Origin: Salibacterium lacus
GTDB taxonomy: Bacteria; Bacillota; Bacilli; Bacillales; Marinococcaceae
Length of the DNA stretch: 64,000 bases
Reading direction: 5' to 3'
Assembly (NCBI RefSeq): GCF_042684865.1
Contig: NZ_JBHUML010000002.1
Location: 186,001-250,000, forward strand
Shown: positions 43,584 through 52,671 of the stretch, piece after piece
How the letters are laid out: the number at the start of each line of letters is the position of its first letter
Position numbering within the stretch: position 1 is the first letter of the stretch
Made by a program: the position numbers and the translations under genes
The notes under the pieces: model-generated
What the model was told of the DNA's origin: nothing
Seen by the model: only the letters and a program-made list of their open reading frames with translations
Database searches by the model: none

Positions 43584-45698
43584 CTATTCGTCTTGATGAT
43601 CAATAAAACGGGCGGCGTGTTCAAACAGCCTGAGCTGGCTGTTGACAGCCTCCTCATTTTCTTCCCGGGCCACGTAACGGTACTTGCCGTTACTATCTTG
43701 AATCCGGGCTTTTTCATTGTCATTTAAGGTAATCTCAAGTACAGTTTTCAGCCGCGCTTTCAGTCTGTCATCCAGTATCGGAAACATGATTTCAATACGT
43801 TTTTCCATGTTTCTTGTCATCCAGTCTGCCGAAGAGAGGTAATAGGACTCTGTCCCGTTATGATGAAAATAAAAGATGCGGCTGTGTTCGAGAAATCTTC
43901 CGACAATACTGCGGACATTAATGTTGTCGCTGATGCCTTTGATACCCGGCCGCAGGCAGCAGATTCCGCGAACAATCAGATCGATTTTCACACCGGCGCG
44001 GGAAGCTTCATACAGCTTAAGAATGAGCGGCTTATCGGTAAGAGAATTCATTTTGGCAATGATGCGTCCTTCGCCGTTTTTTTCGTGAAAAGCAATTTCT
44101 TCATCCATATGCCGCAAAAGCTCGTCACGGATCTCCATCGGGGAAGTGGAAATATGGTTCCATTCCGGCTTCGTACGATAACCACTCAGGTAGTTGAAGA
44201 AGTTTGTCGCATCTTCCCCGACATCTTCTCTTGATGTAATCCATCCCATATCAGTATACAACTTGGCGGTGGAATCGTTGTAATTTCCGGTTCCTAAATG
44301 GACGAAGCGTTCAATGCCGTGGGACTGTCTGACAACAAGTGTAATCTTGCTGTGGGTTTTCAGCCCGGTTATCCCGTAGATAACATGCACGCCTGATTTT
44401 TCCAGCTTTTTGGCCCATTGGATGTTATTTTCTTCATCGAACCGGGCTTTTAGTTCCACCAGCACTGTTACCTGCTTGCCGTTTTCTGCAGCTTCGGTGA
44501 GGGCATGGACAACCGGGGAATCCCCGCTCACCCGGTAAAGCGTCTGCTTAATGGCGAGAACAGCCGGATCTTTTGCTGCAGCGGTGATAAAGTCAATAAC
44601 GCCCTGAAACGACTCATACGGGTGATGCAGAAGAATATCCTTGTTTCTCGCAACATTCAAGACGTCCTCTGTCTCATCTATCAAATCTTCGGGAGGCTGT
44701 GGAATTAATGTTTCGTAAACGAGGTGTTCCGATTCTTCAGCCATTTGACTGTACAACTGAAAAAGGAACGTTTGATCGAGCGGACCTCTCAGCCTGTACA
44801 CGTCGTTTGGGTGAATTTCAAGTTCCTCTGTCAGATAGTGGAGAATTCTTTCGTCCATTAAACCGATTTGGTATTCAAAGCGGACGGCAGCTCCCCATTT
44901 TCTTTTTTTCAGTTCTTTTTCAATTTCGACGAGCAGATCCCGGGCTCCTTCCTCATGAATGGTGAGATCAGCGTTTCTGGTAATGCGGAACGGAGAAACA
45001 GAAATTACTTTATAACCTACAAACAGTTCCCCGATAAATTCGCTGATCACATGTTCAAGCATAATTAACTGTTTCCGGTTGGGGGAAGTGCCGGGCATTT
45101 CAATATAACGGCTCAACACGGCAGGAACCTGAACGATGGCGATCTGTTCATTATGTACCTGATTGGTTTCCTTTAACAGCACAGCCAAGTTTATGGACTT
45201 GCTCAGCAGGATAGGAAACGGGCGGTACGCATCCACTGCGAGAGGAGTGAGTACAGGAAAAATATACTCCCGGAAATAATTGCGGAGATACCCCATCTGT
45301 TCCGCGCTTAATTCTTCCATTGTCAGAAATTCAATGTGCTCCTGATGAAGAAGAGATGTCAACGTTTCTGTAAAAAAATTGTCCTGAAGATGGGTTAGTT
45401 CCCTTGTTTTTTCGGTGATTTTTTTCAGCTGCTGTTTCGGCGTCAGACCCGCCTTGTTTTCCGGTTTATTGTAGCCGGCTGCCACTTGATCTTTCAGACC
45501 GGCAACCCGGACCATAAAAAATTCATCCAGGTTGGAACTGAAAATAGCGGAGAACTTCAAACGTTCAAGCAGGGGATTTGTCTCATCCAGTGCTTCTTCC
45601 AGCACTCTTTCATTAAAAGCAAGCCAGCTCAGTTCCCGGTTATTATAGTAAGCAGGGTTATTCAAATCCGGTTCCAGCTGTGTATCAGAAGTCATCAT
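43584..45698 (-). CDS. ppk1: Polyphosphate kinase PPK1
   Basis: PPK1 makes inorganic polyphosphate from ATP. The 704-residue protein has the N-terminal domain start NNRELSWLAFNERVLEEA, FFMVRVAGLKDQ, the phospho-His region GLKTHSKITLVVR and HLGTGNYND, and the C-terminal signature RGICCLRPG. ATG 45698 follows AAGGATAGGTG on the minus strand; the GTG at 45719 lies upstream of that site. It follows ppx by 45 bases and is probably cotranscribed with it, which places synthesis and breakdown of polyphosphate together. Confidence 0.96.
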   Translation of the reverse strand: MMTSDTQLEPDLNNPAYYNNRELSWLAFNERVLEEALDETNPLLERLKFSAIFSSNLDEFFMVRVAGLKDQVAAGYNKPENKAGLTPKQQLKKITEKTRELTHLQDNFFTETLTSLLHQEHIEFLTMEELSAEQMGYLRNYFREYIFPVLTPLAVDAYRPFPILLSKSINLAVLLKETNQVHNEQIAIVQVPAVLSRYIEMPGTSPNRKQLIMLEHVISEFIGELFVGYKVISVSPFRITRNADLTIHEEGARDLLVEIEKELKKRKWGAAVRFEYQIGLMDERILHYLTEELEIHPNDVYRLRGPLDQTFLFQLYSQMAEESEHLVYETLIPQPPEDLIDETEDVLNVARNKDILLHHPYESFQGVIDFITAAAKDPAVLAIKQTLYRVSGDSPVVHALTEAAENGKQVTVLVELKARFDEENNIQWAKKLEKSGVHVIYGITGLKTHSKITLVVRQSHGIERFVHLGTGNYNDSTAKLYTDMGWITSREDVGEDATNFFNYLSGYRTKPEWNHISTSPMEIRDELLRHMDEEIAFHEKNGEGRIIAKMNSLTDKPLILKLYEASRAGVKIDLIVRGICCLRPGIKGISDNINVRSIVGRFLEHSRIFYFHHNGTESYYLSSADWMTRNMEKRIEIMFPILDDRLKARLKTVLEITLNDNEKARIQDSNGKYRYVAREENEEAVNSQLRLFEHAARFIDHQDE

Positions 45699-45743
45699 TT
45701 GTTCACCTATCCTTACCATACATCGTTCAAGTTTATTTTAACA

Positions 45744-47321
45744 TTAAAATGTAAAGGATTTATTAAGCTCACTTATAGGATAGAAATGAAGTGTAATTTT
45801 TCGTTTTAAAATTTTCTCCACGTGCTTTTTGTACTTCTGGCTTTTCATTTCTTCAAAGTAGCTGTAAGTCCCTTCCCTGCATCCTATGTATAGATCGATC
45901 GATTTACTATCATTTTGTACTGCTGAAACTTCCTGGACGACCTGGCGTTTTGTCCGGTCCAGGGCATACGACAATTTCAGAATACTTCCGAGAAGTTCAT
46001 AACGCTTAAATTCTTTTTTGGAGACATAGTTCTGAAAAGGGGGGGACAGGCGTTTCATCCACGATTTTGATTTAAAAGAAGCAATGAATGCCATAGCGAG
46101 CCTTTCAGAATGGGGGATACCGTCAATAGAGCGGTTCGTCAACACGTAAAATGTATGCTGGCTGCTCGTCTCGTTACTGATGAAATCCCCGATATACAGC
46201 ACCCGCGCACTTTTTTTCAGAAGGGGAACATTATCTGGGCATTTCAGTTGTTCAGGGATGCTTTCTTCAAGTTGAGCATACAACGTACGGGCGAGACTTC
46301 CCACTTCCTGGACGTACTCTTCGTTCATCTCAAACTCCCGGCTCAGTTGAAAAAAGCTTTCTTCCGCCACTTCCGGAAGTGCGTGCAATGCATGTTCGCG
46401 CAGCAGTTCTTCAAAGAACAATCCTTCACGCAGCCCCTTGCTGCTCATCATGAAATATTCAGACTGGAGATAGGAAATCAATTCATGAATGACCCGCACG
46501 GCTGGAATAATGACGTCTGCCCGGTCTTTAGAAAGACCTTCCATATTTTCCCGCTGCTTAAACCCGGATTTTTCGAAGTTCTGCAAAACATCCTTGATAT
46601 CAACAGCTGTCATTTCATACTGGTGCAGCCCGGAGAGAGGGTAGTCACATTGCGCTTGATGAACAAGCGCCATGTTTCTGGCACTTCCGCCTATTCCGAT
46701 GACAGGAAGGCCGGACGCATCCTGAAGCCAGGGCAGGGATTTAAACTGCTCGAAGAGAAACTCGGAAAGCTGTTTTAAGTCTTCTTTCTGTGGATCCCGG
46801 CCGGGGAAAAAGTTTTGTTTTAACGTCAGGGCACCAAATGGGAAGCTGTGTGTGTGGATCAGGGTTTTATTTTTAAAAAAAGTGATTTCGCTGCTTCCGC
46901 CACCGATGTCTATGGAGATTCCATCTTCTACAGCAGTGGAATTAACAACGGCAAGGTACCCGTAATACGCTTCTTCATCTTCTGTCAGAACGCGGATGTT
47001 CATCGAGGTGCCGGCGTGTATGTAATCCAGAATGTCCTGTTGATTGGAAGCATTCCGCACCGCTGCCGTCGCCACCGCTTTGACACGATCTACACCATGG
47101 TGGGTGATGACTTCTTCGAATTGACGAAGAGATTCTTTCAGAATATTCATACCTTCTTCGGTAAGATTGTTAAAGCTGTCGATATGGTTATTCAATCTTG
47201 CTACCAGTTTCAGGTTCTGCAGTTCTCTTGTTCCTTTTTTTTCATCCAGTTCATTAATCACAAGGCGGATGGAGTTGGAGCCAATATCAATCACCGCTAC
47301 TTTTTCTTTCGTTGTCATCAT
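45744..47321 (-). CDS. ppx: Exopolyphosphatase (Ppx/GppA family)
   Basis: The 525-residue protein has the actin-like ATPase-fold motifs VAVIDIGSNSIRLVI (N-terminus) and ISIDIGGGSSEITFF, with AVATAAVRNASN between them, and a C-terminal HD-like domain. It removes terminal phosphates from polyphosphate. Gene order on the minus strand is ppx then ppk1. The C-terminal part after about residue 310 is less conserved. A GppA-type activity on pppGpp cannot be excluded from sequence. Confidence 0.93.
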   Translation of the reverse strand: MMTTKEKVAVIDIGSNSIRLVINELDEKKGTRELQNLKLVARLNNHIDSFNNLTEEGMNILKESLRQFEEVITHHGVDRVKAVATAAVRNASNQQDILDYIHAGTSMNIRVLTEDEEAYYGYLAVVNSTAVEDGISIDIGGGSSEITFFKNKTLIHTHSFPFGALTLKQNFFPGRDPQKEDLKQLSEFLFEQFKSLPWLQDASGLPVIGIGGSARNMALVHQAQCDYPLSGLHQYEMTAVDIKDVLQNFEKSGFKQRENMEGLSKDRADVIIPAVRVIHELISYLQSEYFMMSSKGLREGLFFEELLREHALHALPEVAEESFFQLSREFEMNEEYVQEVGSLARTLYAQLEESIPEQLKCPDNVPLLKKSARVLYIGDFISNETSSQHTFYVLTNRSIDGIPHSERLAMAFIASFKSKSWMKRLSPPFQNYVSKKEFKRYELLGSILKLSYALDRTKRQVVQEVSAVQNDSKSIDLYIGCREGTYSYFEEMKSQKYKKHVEKILKRKITLHFYPISELNKSFTF

Positions 47322-47453
47322 ATGTCCGAAATCGCTCCCTATTATTTAGATCATTGTAATTTTATGATAAACGGTGCAAAGAAAAAGAACAAGCACGATA
47401 AATGTGATATAGTTTACAATGAAAGCACGATAATGTATACTTACCTTTATGTA

Positions 47454-47480
47454 AATCGTAATAATTACGATTGTTATAAT
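47454..47480 (+). promoter_or_regulatory. Zur box and promoter of the zinc-uptake operon
   Basis: AATCGTAATAATTACGATT (47454-47472) is a perfect 9-1-9 palindrome matching the Bacillus Zur box. A perfect -10 TATAAT follows at 47475-47480, so bound Zur would block RNA polymerase. The -35 is poor. It controls the operon that ends in zur itself, giving autoregulation. Confidence 0.92.
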
Positions 47481-47498
47481 AAGGGAGGATTCCCGCTC

Positions 47499-48269
47499 AT
47501 GGACGATAATCGTATCAATAATATGATAAATATGAACAATATAACATTTCAAAGAGGATATCAAACGATTTTAAACGGTATTGATTTATCTGTGGATAAG
47601 GGAGAATTTTTAGGACTTGTAGGGCCGAATGGTTCAGGAAAATCGACCCTGATTAACATTATGCTCGGACTGGTTGAGCCTGATGCAGGGACCATATCGT
47701 TGTTTGAGCAGCCGCTGACAAAATTCAGGCACTGGGAGAGGATTGGTTATGTACCGCAGAAAGCAGCCTCCGTTAACCTGGGATTTCCCGCAACGGTTTA
47801 TGAAGTCGTCTCCATGGGGTTGTTTTCTAAAGTTGGTCTTTTCCATTTTTTAAAACGGCACCATAAAAAGAAAATTGATGAAACGTTGGAGCAGGTTGGG
47901 ATGCTGGAGTACAAACACCGTAATATTGGAGAATTATCGGGGGGGCAGCAGCAAAGAGTGTTCATCGCCCGTGCATTAGTCAGTGATCCGGACGTTTTAA
48001 TTCTGGACGAGCCGACAGTTGGTGTAGATGCTGCTGCCGTGCAGCATTTTTATCAGCTGTTGTCACGTTTAAACCGGGAACAGGACCTTACGCTGTTACT
48101 GGTAACTCATGATGTAGGGGTCATGACAAAGTACGTAAGTCATGTGGCCTGCCTGCAGCAGACTCTTCATTTTCACGGTTCAGCAGAAGATTTTGAAGAT
48201 AGTGACCTACAGTCAATGTATGGAGACAATATTGAGGTACTGTCCCATCAGCACGGGGGGCACGGTTAA
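47499..48269 (+). CDS. znuC: Zinc ABC transporter ATP-binding protein
   Basis: The 256-residue ATPase has Walker A VGPNGSGKST, the signature LSGGQQQRV, Walker B VLILDEPTVGVD and the His switch LLVTHD. It is of the metal-uptake (ZnuC/AdcC/MntB) class; zinc is assigned because of the Zur box and the zur gene. ATG 47499 follows AAGGGAGG; a large in-frame extension to 46848 lies antisense to ppx and is not real. No solute-binding lipoprotein gene is adjacent. Confidence 0.93.
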   Translation: MDDNRINNMINMNNITFQRGYQTILNGIDLSVDKGEFLGLVGPNGSGKSTLINIMLGLVEPDAGTISLFEQPLTKFRHWERIGYVPQKAASVNLGFPATVYEVVSMGLFSKVGLFHFLKRHHKKKIDETLEQVGMLEYKHRNIGELSGGQQQRVFIARALVSDPDVLILDEPTVGVDAAAVQHFYQLLSRLNREQDLTLLLVTHDVGVMTKYVSHVACLQQTLHFHGSAEDFEDSDLQSMYGDNIEVLSHQHGGHG

Positions 48270-48271
48270 AA

Positions 48272-49144
48272 ATGGAGGTCTTTATACAATATGATTTTCT
48301 TCGGTATGCGCTGATTGCTGGAATATTGATTGGATTCACGGCACCGGTTTTAGGGGTTTTAATCGTGGTGCGCCGGCTTGCCCTGCTTACAGATGCCTTG
48401 TCGCATATCACCTTGACCGGTATTGCTTTTCATCTGTTTTTGTCTCAGACGCTTTCCATTCTAACAGGGATCAGCCCGGTATATATGGGTATGGTTTTTG
48501 CAGCTTTTGGTTCTATTCTGGTGGAAAAACTCCGCACGGCATACACCGCTTACCAGGAACTGGCTGTTCCGATTATTTTATCAAGTGCTATCGGACTCGG
48601 CGTTATTTTCATTTCTTTGGCTGACGGGTTCAATCAGGATTTATTCTCGTATTTATTTGGAAGCATCATTGCTGTCAGCAAAGGAGATCTTGGAGCGGTT
48701 ACAGGGATCACCATTTTTGTAACGATTGTGCTGATTCTGTTCTATAAACAATTTCTTTTTATCGCATTTGATGAAAATCAGGCGCGTGTCAGCGGCATTC
48801 CGGTGAAAAGCATGAATCTGCTGTTCATCATTATGACAGCGCTCGTTATTGCCACGTCCATGCAGCTTGTCGGAATTCTTCTCGTCTCGTCTTTGATGAC
48901 GCTTCCTGTAGCAGCCGCGCTTCAGGTGGCTGAAAGCTTCCGGCAGATGTTTGTATATTCCGTTATTGTCGGTGAAGCAGCTGTTTTGAGCGGCATGGTT
49001 TCAGCATTTTATCTGGATGTTTCATCCGGCGGAATGATCGTATTGGCCGCCCTTGTGCTTCTTTTTGTTTCCATGATGTACCGTAAGGCATCTGGCAGAG
49101 CTGTTTTTCATCCGGGACGTCAAAAGGAAGCAGCGGTGGAATAA
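48272..49144 (+). CDS. znuB: Zinc ABC transporter permease 1 (ZnuB-like)
   Basis: The 290-residue protein has seven to nine membrane segments and the ABC-3 family features GVLIVVRRLALLTDALSHIT and GILLVSSLMTLPVAAALQ. It follows the ATPase gene after two bases. It is a paralogue of the next gene; the two could form a heterodimeric channel or be alternatives. Confidence 0.92.
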   Translation: MEVFIQYDFLRYALIAGILIGFTAPVLGVLIVVRRLALLTDALSHITLTGIAFHLFLSQTLSILTGISPVYMGMVFAAFGSILVEKLRTAYTAYQELAVPIILSSAIGLGVIFISLADGFNQDLFSYLFGSIIAVSKGDLGAVTGITIFVTIVLILFYKQFLFIAFDENQARVSGIPVKSMNLLFIIMTALVIATSMQLVGILLVSSLMTLPVAAALQVAESFRQMFVYSVIVGEAAVLSGMVSAFYLDVSSGGMIVLAALVLLFVSMMYRKASGRAVFHPGRQKEAAVE

Positions 49145-49198
49145 GTTGCAGTTACAGAGACTTTTCTTATACAATAATGACAATGAAGATGTGATAAC

Positions 49199-50038
49199 AT
49201 GATGGACCTTACATTTTTGGAACGGGGAATGATTGCGGCTCTTTGTATCGGAATGATTGCACCGCTTCTTGGCACACTGCTTGTGGTACGGCGCTCTTCG
49301 ATTATTGCCGATTCCCTTTCGCACGTGACGCTGACCGGTATTTCCGCGGGAGTGCTGATTGGTGGAACATTTGAATTTTTACCTGTACATCCGCTTTATG
49401 CAGGATTTGCTTTTTCTCTTGCAGGTTCGCTTTTTATCGAGAAATTAAGACAGGAATATGCATCGTTTCAGGAGCTGGCCGCCCCGATTATTTTATCTGC
49501 GGGTATTGGATTGAGTGCGGTTTTTATGAGTATGGCACCTTCGGGGCAGAATGAGTGGTATGATTATTTATTCGGAAGCGTTGTATCGGTCGGGGAAGGA
49601 GATCTTCTTTTTATACTCATCACCTTCCTCGTCTCGGTTGTATTGTTTGTCGTTTTCTTCAAAGAGCTGGTTTTTGTTTCTTTCGACCAGGAAGGAGCCG
49701 CGGTATCCGGAATCCATATGAAAACCATCAATTTTCTGTTCTCATTTTTGACGGCATTGGTTATCTCCATGTCCATGAAAGTTGTTGGAATTCTGCTGGT
49801 TGGAGCACTTATTTCACTTCCGGCCGCTGCGGCGCTGCAACTGGCTAAGAGCTTCCGGGCCCTTGTTCTGTGGAGTATTATTATCGGTGAGACGGCCGTT
49901 ATATCAGGCGTCATTGGTTCGTATCATTTAAGTCTTGCGACCGGCGGATCCATCGTCGTATCTGCAGCTCTGATTCTTGGAGCTGTTCTTCTATGGAAGC
50001 CGCTGTCACGTATTTTCAGCAGGAGGAATCCATTATGA
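49199..50038 (+). CDS. Zinc ABC transporter permease 2 (ZnuB-like)
   Basis: The 279-residue protein has the same layout as permease 1: GTLLVVRRSSIIADSLSHVT near the N-terminus, FQELAAPIILSAGIGLSAVF in the middle and GILLVGALISLPAAAALQLA near the end. Tandem paralogous permeases with one ATPase suggest a heterodimer, as in some Mn/Zn systems. The start is ATG 49199 or 49202; no strong ribosome-binding site is seen. Its stop overlaps the zur start (ATGA). Confidence 0.92.
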   Translation: MMDLTFLERGMIAALCIGMIAPLLGTLLVVRRSSIIADSLSHVTLTGISAGVLIGGTFEFLPVHPLYAGFAFSLAGSLFIEKLRQEYASFQELAAPIILSAGIGLSAVFMSMAPSGQNEWYDYLFGSVVSVGEGDLLFILITFLVSVVLFVVFFKELVFVSFDQEGAAVSGIHMKTINFLFSFLTALVISMSMKVVGILLVGALISLPAAAALQLAKSFRALVLWSIIIGETAVISGVIGSYHLSLATGGSIVVSAALILGAVLLWKPLSRIFSRRNPL

Positions 50039-50469
50039 ATGTAGATCAGGCACTTTCCCTTTTAAAGGAAGAAGGATATAAATTCACCGGCAAACGCGAG
50101 CAGATGCTTTCTGTTTTTGCTGAAGAAAAACGTTATCTGTCCGCCAAAGAAATTCTTGCCGCTCTACAGGCTGACTATCCCAATGTAAGTTTTGACACAG
50201 TGTATCGTAACCTGTCCCTTTTTGAAGAGATGGAGATTCTGGAAGTGACAGAGCTTGATGGAGAGAGACGTTTTCGGTTTCACTGCTCCACAGATCATCA
50301 TCACCATCATCTGATTTGTCTTGACTGCGGAAAGACCAAACAGGTTCATGCCTGTCCGATGGAATGGATTAGTGGCAGAAATGACGAAGAATTCGAAGTG
50401 ACTGGTCATAAGTTTGAAGTATATGGCTATTGTGCAATGTGCTCTGATAACAAATCTGTGACATCCTGA
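50035..50469 (+). CDS. zur: Zinc uptake regulator Zur (Fur family)
   Basis: The 144-residue protein has a winged HTH (SAKEILAALQADYPNVSFDT, VYRNL), the His-rich DHHHHHLICLDC segment and two CxxC structural zinc motifs, CLDC and CAMC. Zur with zinc represses uptake genes. ATG 50035 is eight bases after AGGAGG. Position at the end of its own target operon, behind the Zur box, supports Zur rather than Fur or PerR. Confidence 0.92.
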   Translation: MNVDQALSLLKEEGYKFTGKREQMLSVFAEEKRYLSAKEILAALQADYPNVSFDTVYRNLSLFEEMEILEVTELDGERRFRFHCSTDHHHHHLICLDCGKTKQVHACPMEWISGRNDEEFEVTGHKFEVYGYCAMCSDNKSVTS

Positions 50470-50557
50470 TAAATAGGGATGAAATGGTTTATTGAAGTAA
50501 AGAGAACGAAAAGAGAAAAGGGAATGACCACGATTTGACCACCAAAGGGTGTTGTGG
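50470..50557. other. likely left attachment region (attL) of the prophage
   Basis: Host synteny ends at the zur stop (50469) and the integrase gene ends at 50558, so the phage-host junction should lie in these 88 bases. The segment includes GACCACGATTTGACCACC with a repeated GACCAC. The core cannot be fixed without the right end of the prophage. Confidence 0.5.
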
Positions 50558-50565
50558 TCATTTTT
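50523..50565. terminator. hairpin overlapping the integrase stop codon
   Basis: AATGACCAC (50523-50531) pairs with GTGGTCATT (50554-50562), followed by T on the plus strand. It can end transcription from zur; on the minus strand it overlaps the integrase stop. Confidence 0.6.
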
Positions 50566-51682
50566 GATTCATCGCTCGTTCGAATTCATTGGCGGATTCT
50601 TCTTGTAAATTTTCCGTGACATGGCTGTATAAATCGAGCGTGATATCTATGCTTTTATGGCCAAGTCTTTCCGATACAACTTTTGGATGCTGCTTTAATT
50701 CCAGGCTGATTGTGGCATGAGTGTGGCGTAAATCGTGCATCCGGATACGGGGGAGTCCCAATTCTTTGGATAGCTGGACGAGACGCTCCCCGGCGTGCCT
50801 CATGGACATAGGTTTACCGTTATAGCTAAGGAATACAAGGTTATCGTCTTGGTGTCGTTCTCCTAACTTCATCATAATCTGTTTCTGCTTCAATAATTGA
50901 CTGTTCAAAACGCTCATTACGTGGTCAGATGCCTTGATGGTTCGCCGGGATCCGTCTGTTTTAGCATCTTGCAGTATATGACCTTGACCACGTGCCCACG
51001 CCATTGTTCGATTGACCTGTATGCGATTGTTTTCAAAATCAATGTCTTTCCACTTCAAGCCATATATCTCACCTTTACGCATGCCTGTCCATATCGCGAG
51101 GACGAAAACAGGGTAGATAATGGTGTTTTCTTTGGCGTGGTCAAGAAACTGTTTGGATTGTTCGAGCGTCCAAGTCTGCATTTCCTTTCGCTTTCCTTTC
51201 GGTGGCGTCACTTTGTCCATGACATTTTTGGATGCGACCTCCCACGTGACGGATTTACTGATCAAAGCTCGTAACACATTGTGGATGGATAAAATGTACT
51301 TAGGAGTGAGCCCTTCTTTCAGCATACGATTGTAATACTTCTGTATGTCGATGGGCTTTAACTCATCGACATAAGCATGTCCAAAAGCCGGGATCAACCT
51401 ATTATTAATAATGCTTTTGTACACGGAGAAAGTAGAAGGGCGGTAGTTCATTTCCTCCATTTCAATCCAATCTTCCACAAAATCCTTTAACATCATCTTT
51501 TTGGTGTCTACAAATTCATCATGCTGCAACAAGTGAATCATGTCATTCATGGCTTTTTCGCAGTCTTTGCTGTTCTTAAATCCGCCTTTGGTCTTTTGCT
51601 TTCGCTGGCCGGTAGAGGGATCCCGCCCGATATCAATAGTGAACGAGTATGATTTCCCACGTTTCCGTACGTAACCGCGCAT
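50558..51682 (-). CDS. int: Phage tyrosine integrase
   Basis: The 374-residue protein has the Arm-type N-terminus (GYVRKRGKSYSFTIDIGRDP), a SAM-like core-binding domain (FVEDWIEMEEMNYRPSTFSV) and a catalytic domain with the R in TGMRKGEI, the H-x-x-R in MHDLRHTHATI and the Tyr in LDLYSHV. It catalyses integration and, with an excisionase, excision. ATG 51682 follows TAGGAGG; nine upstream codons to 51709 lack a site. It sits at the host boundary and is transcribed toward it. Confidence 0.95.
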   Translation of the reverse strand: MRGYVRKRGKSYSFTIDIGRDPSTGQRKQKTKGGFKNSKDCEKAMNDMIHLLQHDEFVDTKKMMLKDFVEDWIEMEEMNYRPSTFSVYKSIINNRLIPAFGHAYVDELKPIDIQKYYNRMLKEGLTPKYILSIHNVLRALISKSVTWEVASKNVMDKVTPPKGKRKEMQTWTLEQSKQFLDHAKENTIIYPVFVLAIWTGMRKGEIYGLKWKDIDFENNRIQVNRTMAWARGQGHILQDAKTDGSRRTIKASDHVMSVLNSQLLKQKQIMMKLGERHQDDNLVFLSYNGKPMSMRHAGERLVQLSKELGLPRIRMHDLRHTHATISLELKQHPKVVSERLGHKSIDITLDLYSHVTENLQEESANEFERAMNQK

Positions 51683-51692
51683 ATTATTCCTC

Positions 51693-52040
51693 CTATAGTA
51701 ATTTTTCACGGACGTCTAATTGCATCACCTCCTCCAAAGCGTCCATATACACGGCCAGATAATCAATATCCTGCAACTGATCATCCGGGATTTCTAAATC
51801 ATCGCACAATTTCAGTACGTTTTTGGTGCTGACGCCGAAACTGTTATCCTCGCAGGGGTCTCGAATCAATTCTCCAATGGTTATCGTCAATACTTTCAAA
51901 TCTTCATGCAAATCTTCTGGCGGTATTTCTTCAAAAGGCCCTTGCAGCTTAAACCACGTGGCGTGATCGCTTAAGTCAGCAGGGAGAAACACCATCTGAG
52001 GATACTTCCCTCCGTCAATTTCTTCATAGAAGACTTTCAT
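51693..52040 (-). CDS. Unknown acidic protein between integrase and ImmA-like gene
   Basis: I do not recognise this 115-residue protein. It starts MKVFYEEIDGGKYPQMVFLP, is strongly acidic and has no membrane segment or Cys motif. CAGGAGGTC is eight bases before ATG 52040. It overlaps the 3' end of the ImmA-like gene and sits 10 bases before the integrase, so the three are likely one leftward unit. A role in immunity or integrase control is possible from place only. Confidence 0.7.
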   Translation of the reverse strand: MKVFYEEIDGGKYPQMVFLPADLSDHATWFKLQGPFEEIPPEDLHEDLKVLTITIGELIRDPCEDNSFGVSTKNVLKLCDDLEIPDDQLQDIDYLAVYMDALEEVMQLDVREKLL

Positions 52041-52608
52041 AATCAATGACCTCCTGCCCCGTTTGCTTTTTCAGTTTATTCATAATCCGCCAGGTCTCGC
52101 TTGTCCATTTATCAGGATCGTAGCTTGTCCGACGGCTCTTCTTTTGATTGCTGACATAAGACTGTACCTGCATGTCCTTACGTCGCAACTGCTGCAGACG
52201 GTCTTTGACAATCAAAATAGGGAGCTCAAAAGCACGGGAAGCCTCGTGTATATTATCATACTGACGTATTAATGGCTCTGGCATGGAGGCGTACAGGCTA
52301 AACCAAAAAACCTGTTCTTCCTGCAGGCGTTTTAAACCAAATGGAATGTCACGTTGATCCCCTACATGCTGAAAGATGTGCCCTAACTCGTGAAAGAAAT
52401 CCTTCCGTCGATACTCAATAGGCATGTTTTCTTTTAGGAAAATGATAGCACAGTCATCCTCATACACAGCTTTACTACGGTACTTGGTAGGGACGATGTG
52501 GATATCAAACACCTCGCACATCCCCTCTATCGACAAATCTTCTACTGCAGTAATCCCCTTTGCTGCATACATCTCATTAACCCATGATTCCAGCCTCGTT
52601 TCAAACAT
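52024..52608 (-). CDS. ImmA/IrrE-type metallopeptidase
   Basis: The 194-residue protein has the zinc protease motif HELGHIFQH (FFHELGHIFQHVGDQRD). In ICEBs1 and many prophages, ImmA cleaves the adjacent repressor ImmR to induce the element. Here it lies directly downstream of an XRE repressor, the same layout. GGAGGGGGATAT precedes the ATG. The C-terminal 60 residues are basic and helical. Confidence 0.9.
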   Translation of the reverse strand: MFETRLESWVNEMYAAKGITAVEDLSIEGMCEVFDIHIVPTKYRSKAVYEDDCAIIFLKENMPIEYRRKDFFHELGHIFQHVGDQRDIPFGLKRLQEEQVFWFSLYASMPEPLIRQYDNIHEASRAFELPILIVKDRLQQLRRKDMQVQSYVSNQKKSRRTSYDPDKWTSETWRIMNKLKKQTGQEVIDYESLL

Positions 52609-52652
52609 ATATCCCCCTCCTTAAAAACATATGTTCTCCTTTTATTTGAAAG

Positions 52653-52671
52653 AAAAAACCCTTTGCGGGTT
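52653..52671 (-). terminator. terminator overlapping the repressor stop codon
   Basis: On the minus strand AACCC, loop GCAAA, GGGTT is followed by a T run; the stem begins at the repressor stop codon. It would lower read-through from the repressor gene into the ImmA-like gene. Confidence 0.65.

Noticed and set aside
47381..47435. Repeated AGCACGATAA motif between ppx and the Zur box
   Set aside because: Two copies of about ten bases with no symmetry; judged chance without more copies.
46848..47498. Long in-frame N-terminal extension of the zinc transporter ATPase
   Set aside because: It runs antisense to ppx and through the Zur box; the good ribosome-binding site is at 47481-47488.
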